A DNA stretch of 64,000 nucleotides, taken from contig DATFHG010000080.1 in NCBI GenBank assembly GCA_035248725.1, positions 6,212 through 70,211 on the forward strand, read 5' to 3'. Shown here piece by piece: positions 58,766 to 64,000 of the stretch (positions are counted from its first letter, which is position 1; every line of letters starts with the position of its first letter). This DNA is from DASPMP01 sp035248725. Lineage in GTDB: Bacteria; Gemmatimonadota; Gemmatimonadetes; Gemmatimonadales; Gemmatimonadaceae. The position numbers and the translations under genes are program-made. Below the pieces are notes generated by a model. The model saw only the letters and a program-made list of their open reading frames with translations, was not told where the DNA came from and did no database searches.

Positions 58766-60220
58766 ATGATCCCGACCGGCGTGCTCGAGGCGGCGCTCGG
58801 CGCGGCCGCCGCGGTTGCCGTGGTTGCGCTCATCCGCCGGCAGGCCCGGCGGTTCGGCGCCCGCACGTTGCTGCGGCGTCGCGCCCGCGTCGATCGGTTC
58901 AAGCTGGCCAGTCGCACGCACGTGCGTGCGGAGCTGCTGCGGGACGTCGCCATCGCCGACGCCGTACGTGAACACGCACGCGAGCACGACACCAGCGAAG
59001 CCGCCGCCTGGCAGCGCGTGGACGCCTACGTCCATGAGATCGTGCCGTTCTTCAACGTGATCGCCTATTTCGGCGTCGGGTTGTCCGTCGCCCGTGCGAT
59101 TCTGAATGTTTTCTATAAGATCACGGTCGATTTCGAGAACCGCGCGGCTTTGCAGCGGGTGCCGAAGAACGCCGTGCTGGTGTACCTGATGAACCACCGT
59201 TCCAACGCCGACTACGTGCTCGTCGGCTACGCGCTCTCGGGGCAGGTCGCGATCTCGTATGCGGTGGGTGAATGGGCGCGCGCCTTCCCGCTCGAACATC
59301 TCTTCAAGGCGTTCGGTGCGTATTTCGTGCGTCGCCGGTACCGCGAGCATCTATACCACACCGTGCTCGAGCGGTACGTGCAACTCATCACGCGACGCGG
59401 AGTGACGCAGGGAATCTTCCTCGAGGGCGGCCTCACGCGTGACGGCAAGCTGCGACCGCCGAAAATCGGCCTGCTGGACTATGTCCTCGGAATCGCGCGT
59501 GAGCCCGAGTACCGCTCGCGCATGTACATCGTGCCGGTGGCGGTGAATTACGACCGCGTGCTGGAAGACAGGTCGCTCCTGCTGGAGCTTGCCGCCAGCG
59601 AAGGCCGCGCACGACCTTCCCGGCTGAGCCAGCTTGGCGACGTTTGCCGCTTCATTATATGGAATACGGGCAGGGCCCTGACGCGGCGGTGGAAGCGGTA
59701 CGGCCGTGCGGCCGTGCTCGTCGGCGCACCAATGCCGCTCGCGTCATGGTTCGAGACCGAGGCCGGTTTGTTCGAGCTGCCCCGACACGAGCGGCTCGCC
59801 CGGGTTCAACTCTTGTGCGACGGCGTGATGGAACGGATCGGGGTGCTGATCCCCGTGACCGCTGTGCCGCTCGCGTGTGCCGCGATTCAGAGCTTCGACA
59901 GCGACTTCATTTCTCGCGAGCAGTTGATCAACCGCATGGCCGAGATGCGCGACGTGCTGGTGGAGCTGAACGCGCGCGTTCTGCGGGCCGATCACGACAT
60001 CGAGGAGACGTTCGAGCGCGCGTGGCGGATGCTGGACATGCGGCGAATCCTGGCTGAAACCGGCGGAGGCTACGCGGTGCTGCCGCGGGGCCGGCCGCTG
60101 GTGACGTATTATGCGAATTCGATCGCGCACCTGCTCGGGCCGTTCGCGAATGCGGTGCGACGTCGAGACAGTCTGGCCGGCCACACCCTCGCCCTGGCCG
60201 ATGGACGGTGGGGCGGTTGA
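58766..60220 (+). CDS. plsB: Glycerol-3-phosphate acyltransferase, PlsB-like
   Basis: 484 residues from ATG 58766 (MIPTGVLEAALGAAAA). N-terminal hydrophobic anchor, then acyltransferase motifs: NHRSNADYVLVGY (block I, NHxxxxD), GAYFVRRRYRE (block II), FLEGGLTRDGKLRPPK (block III) and IVPVAVNYDRVLE (block IV). They match the PlsB/GPAT family rather than PlsC or PlsY. Shorter than the 800-residue proteobacterial PlsB because the long N-terminal domain is missing. Initiates phospholipid synthesis from acyl-ACP or acyl-CoA. A weak TTGACG/GACACT pair ends just before the ATG. Confidence 0.88.
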   Translation: MIPTGVLEAALGAAAAVAVVALIRRQARRFGARTLLRRRARVDRFKLASRTHVRAELLRDVAIADAVREHAREHDTSEAAAWQRVDAYVHEIVPFFNVIAYFGVGLSVARAILNVFYKITVDFENRAALQRVPKNAVLVYLMNHRSNADYVLVGYALSGQVAISYAVGEWARAFPLEHLFKAFGAYFVRRRYREHLYHTVLERYVQLITRRGVTQGIFLEGGLTRDGKLRPPKIGLLDYVLGIAREPEYRSRMYIVPVAVNYDRVLEDRSLLLELAASEGRARPSRLSQLGDVCRFIIWNTGRALTRRWKRYGRAAVLVGAPMPLASWFETEAGLFELPRHERLARVQLLCDGVMERIGVLIPVTAVPLACAAIQSFDSDFISREQLINRMAEMRDVLVELNARVLRADHDIEETFERAWRMLDMRRILAETGGGYAVLPRGRPLVTYYANSIAHLLGPFANAVRRRDSLAGHTLALADGRWGG

Positions 60221-60242
60221 CCGAAACGCCGTAAGTGGCCGG

Positions 60243-60271
60243 TTGACCGGCACTTCGACTTCCAGTACTTT
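60243..60271 (+). promoter_or_regulatory. rpsL operon promoter
   Basis: TTGACC (60243-60248) and TACTTT (60266-60271) are separated by 17 bases; transcription would start near 60278. A terminator-like hairpin begins only about 8 bases into the transcript. Confidence 0.6.
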
Positions 60272-60285
60272 GCAAGGCTCTATCG

Positions 60286-60314
60286 CTCCCCGCAGGCGGG
60301 GAGTGTCGTTTTTT
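60286..60314 (+). terminator. Terminator-like hairpin in the rpsL leader
   Basis: CTCCCCG (60286-60292) pairs with CGGGGAG (60297-60303) around a 4-base loop, and six T follow at 60309-60314. It could end plsB transcription, but it also lies downstream of the apparent rpsL promoter and 14 bases before the rpsL ATG, so it may act as an attenuator. Confidence 0.7.
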
Positions 60315-60328
60315 CTGCTGACTCCCGA

Positions 60329-60712
60329 ATGCCGACCATCAATCAGCTCGTCCGGCGGAGTCGCCGTGACGTGTCCAAGAAGGAAAAGTCGCCGGCGCTC
60401 AAGTCGAACCCGTTCCGCCGCGGTGTGTGCACGCGCGTGTATACGACGACGCCCAAGAAGCCGAACTCCGCGCTGCGGAAGGTGGCGAAGGTGCGTTTGA
60501 CGAACGGCTTCGAAGTGATCGCCTACATCCCCGGTGAAGGTCACAACCTGCAGGAGCACTCGATCGTGCTCGTGCGCGGTGGCCGAGTGAAGGATCTGCC
60601 GGGCGTGCGCTACCATATCGTACGCGGAACGCTCGACGCGTCGGGCGTGCAGGGCCGCAACAAGAGCCGCTCCAAGTACGGGACCAAGAAGCCGAAGGCG
60701 GGTGCCAAGTGA
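60329..60712 (+). CDS. rpsL: 30S ribosomal protein S12
   Basis: 127 residues. Decoding-centre loops TTPKKPNSALRKVAKVRLTNG and GRVKDLPGVRYHIVRG are wild type, with the lysines where streptomycin-resistance mutations usually occur. No ribosome binding site is visible upstream of the ATG; a T6 tract lies 14 bases before it. The stop overlaps rpsG by 4 bases. Confidence 0.97.
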   Translation: MPTINQLVRRSRRDVSKKEKSPALKSNPFRRGVCTRVYTTTPKKPNSALRKVAKVRLTNGFEVIAYIPGEGHNLQEHSIVLVRGGRVKDLPGVRYHIVRGTLDASGVQGRNKSRSKYGTKKPKAGAK

Positions 60713-61179
60713 GCCGTCGCAAGACCGCAGTGAAGCGTCCCGTCCTCGCGGACGCGCGCTACGACAGCCAGACCGTTTCGAAGTTCATCAACGTGCTCAT
60801 GTATCAGGGCAAGAAGTCCACGGCGGAGCGGATGTTCTACGAGGCGATGGACCTCGTGGAGTCGCGCACCAGCCAGCCCGGCGTGAACGTGTTCAAGCAG
60901 GCGCTGGCGAACCTGAAGCCCGTGGTCGAGGTGAAGAGCCGTCGCGTGGGCGGTGCCACCTACCAGGTGCCGGTGGAAGTACGCCCCGAGCGCCGGACCG
61001 CGCTGGCGATGCGCTGGCTGATCCAGTACTCGCGCGAGCGCGGCGAGAAGTCGATGTCGGAGAAGCTCGCCGCCGAGATCATCTCCGCGAGCAAGGGCGA
61101 AGGGAACGCGATCAAAAAGAAGGAAGACACGCACCGCATGGCTGACGCGAACAAGGCGTTCGCGCACTACCGTTGGTAG
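60709..61179 (+). CDS. rpsG: 30S ribosomal protein S7
   Basis: 156 residues with the usual SRRKTAVKRPVLADARYDSQ start region, KFINVLMYQGKKSTAERM and ALAMRWLIQYSRERGEKSM. GTG start at 60709 overlapping rpsL. Binds the 16S 3' major domain and is an operon repressor in some bacteria. Confidence 0.97.
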   Translation: MSRRKTAVKRPVLADARYDSQTVSKFINVLMYQGKKSTAERMFYEAMDLVESRTSQPGVNVFKQALANLKPVVEVKSRRVGGATYQVPVEVRPERRTALAMRWLIQYSRERGEKSMSEKLAAEIISASKGEGNAIKKKEDTHRMADANKAFAHYRW

Positions 61180-61554
61180 CAGGGCTTCAATAAATTGACG
61201 TGGCTACGGCGGATTTTTGCCGTAGCCGAGTATCCGGAGAATCAGTAGCACCAAGCCCGGTGAACTGCGCGCCGGCACTTATGGGCTCATCCGATAGAGA
61301 GATGAGGGTAGCTGTAACCGGCTGAACGCTCCCGTCGAGCGGAACGCTCCCGAAAAGCACACGCAGGACAATCAAACGCCGAAGGCGTTTGTCCCGAGCA
61401 TCTGCGAGGGACGTCGACTTCTTCGGTGCGCCTTGGGTCCCCAACCGCGCTACAGTGGCGGCTGCACCCGGCGATGGCGGATGGATACCGGCTCCTGCTG
61501 GAGCGCTGGTCCACCCGCGTTTTCGTTGCTCAAAACGTTTTTTCTGACCGATAC
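61180..61554 (+). promoter_or_regulatory. Structured 375-bp rpsG-fusA intergenic region
   Basis: No convincing gene. Hairpins seen: GGCTACGGC (61202-61210)/GCCGTAGCC (61219-61227); AAACGCC (61374-61380)/GGCGTTT (61384-61390) with GAA loop, extendable by GGAC/GTCC; GCTCC (61491-61495)/GGAGC (61500-61504). An 11-base direct repeat GAACGCTCCCG occurs at 61324-61334 and 61352-61362. Likely terminator of rpsLG plus promoter and leader of fusA; I could not identify a promoter with confidence or a known riboswitch. Confidence 0.5.
61518..61543 (+). terminator. Terminator-like element just before fusA
   Basis: CGTTTT (61518-61523) can pair with AAAACG (61532-61537), followed by six T (61538-61543), ending 11 bases before the fusA ATG. 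The stem is short and AT-rich, so it is a weak terminator at best; a competing GAGC (61501-61504)/GCTC (61528-61531) pairing would disrupt it. Confidence 0.4.
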
Positions 61555-63657
<2,103 letters not shown>

Positions 63658-63695
63658 TTCAGAAAGTTCAGAATCCACATAGACAGGAAACGACA

Positions 63696-64000
<305 letters not shown>

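Noticed and set aside
61247..61400. Possible known riboswitch (c-di-GMP-I, c-di-AMP, SAM, glycine) in the fusA leader
   Set aside because: I compared remembered consensus cores on both strands; only short partial matches were seen, none with the required core.
61426..61554. Longer EF-G starting at ATG 61426
   Set aside because: The extra 43 residues are not found in EF-G and overlap leader hairpins; the start at 61555 gives the canonical N-terminus.

Overview
The window is a gene-dense, GC-rich chromosomal segment from a Gram-negative bacterium. I infer a member of the Gemmatimonadota or a close relative, with moderate confidence. Reasons: outer-membrane-type and 'AQ'-ending secreted proteins, many secreted proteins that resemble only each other, a cytochrome c maturation set with non-canonical CcmE and CcmH, Cys-rich zinc ribbons on membrane proteins, and a large insertion in RNA polymerase beta. 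I see no insertion sequence, prophage, integrase, CRISPR array or rRNA gene, so this looks like core chromosome with lineage-specific insertions.

Layout. 1-4.7 kb (minus): a tightly packed operon of a receiver protein, a receiver-GGDEF diguanylate cyclase, a GAF protein, NAD-dependent DNA ligase and a partial V4R-like protein. 4.9-7.3 kb: YtxH-like protein, TPR protein, pyrimidine nucleoside phosphorylase. 7.35-11.0 kb (plus): the most unusual locus. A double BlaI-type operator precedes a secreted protein made of 34-residue 'SDYE' repeats, a BlaI/MecI repressor, and a BlaR1-like M56 metallopeptidase whose extracytoplasmic part carries the same 34-residue repeats instead of a penicillin-binding sensor. 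11.0-13.8 kb: a divergent cluster of small secreted proteins containing two paralogues. 13.8-18.2 kb (minus): enoyl-CoA hydratase, recF, dciA, gyrB. 18.2-23.2 kb: topoisomerase IB, YfiM-like protein, ccmE-ccmF-ccmH and a CcmI-like zinc-ribbon protein. 23.2-28.1 kb (minus): cutA, degenerate macro domain, transglutaminase, ABC ATPase and permease. 28.2-32.6 kb: uvrA, sdaAB, sdaAA. 32.7-36.5 kb: YbjN-like, PspA/IM30, AI-2E-family permease, cysS.

36.5-49.5 kb (plus) is a classic expression block: a consensus promoter, four tRNA genes, rpmG-secE-nusG, rplK-rplA-rplJ-rplL and rpoB-rpoC, closed by a strong terminator. Its intergenic regions hold folded elements, including a terminator/antiterminator-like pair before rpoB. 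49.5-58.6 kb (minus) is a signalling and envelope cassette: FHA-FHA-transmembrane-trypsin-like protease, Kelch lipoprotein, zinc-ribbon Ser/Thr kinase with a PEGA-like tail, two related secreted proteins and a small predicted outer-membrane protein. The last four genes overlap start-to-stop. 58.8-64 kb: plsB-like acyltransferase, then rpsL-rpsG, fusA and the start of tuf, with hairpin and T6 elements just upstream of rpsL and fusA.

Coordinates and reading frames were read directly. Functions rest on family motifs visible in the translations. Regulatory proposals are inferences from sequence patterns. No database search or folding calculation was run.
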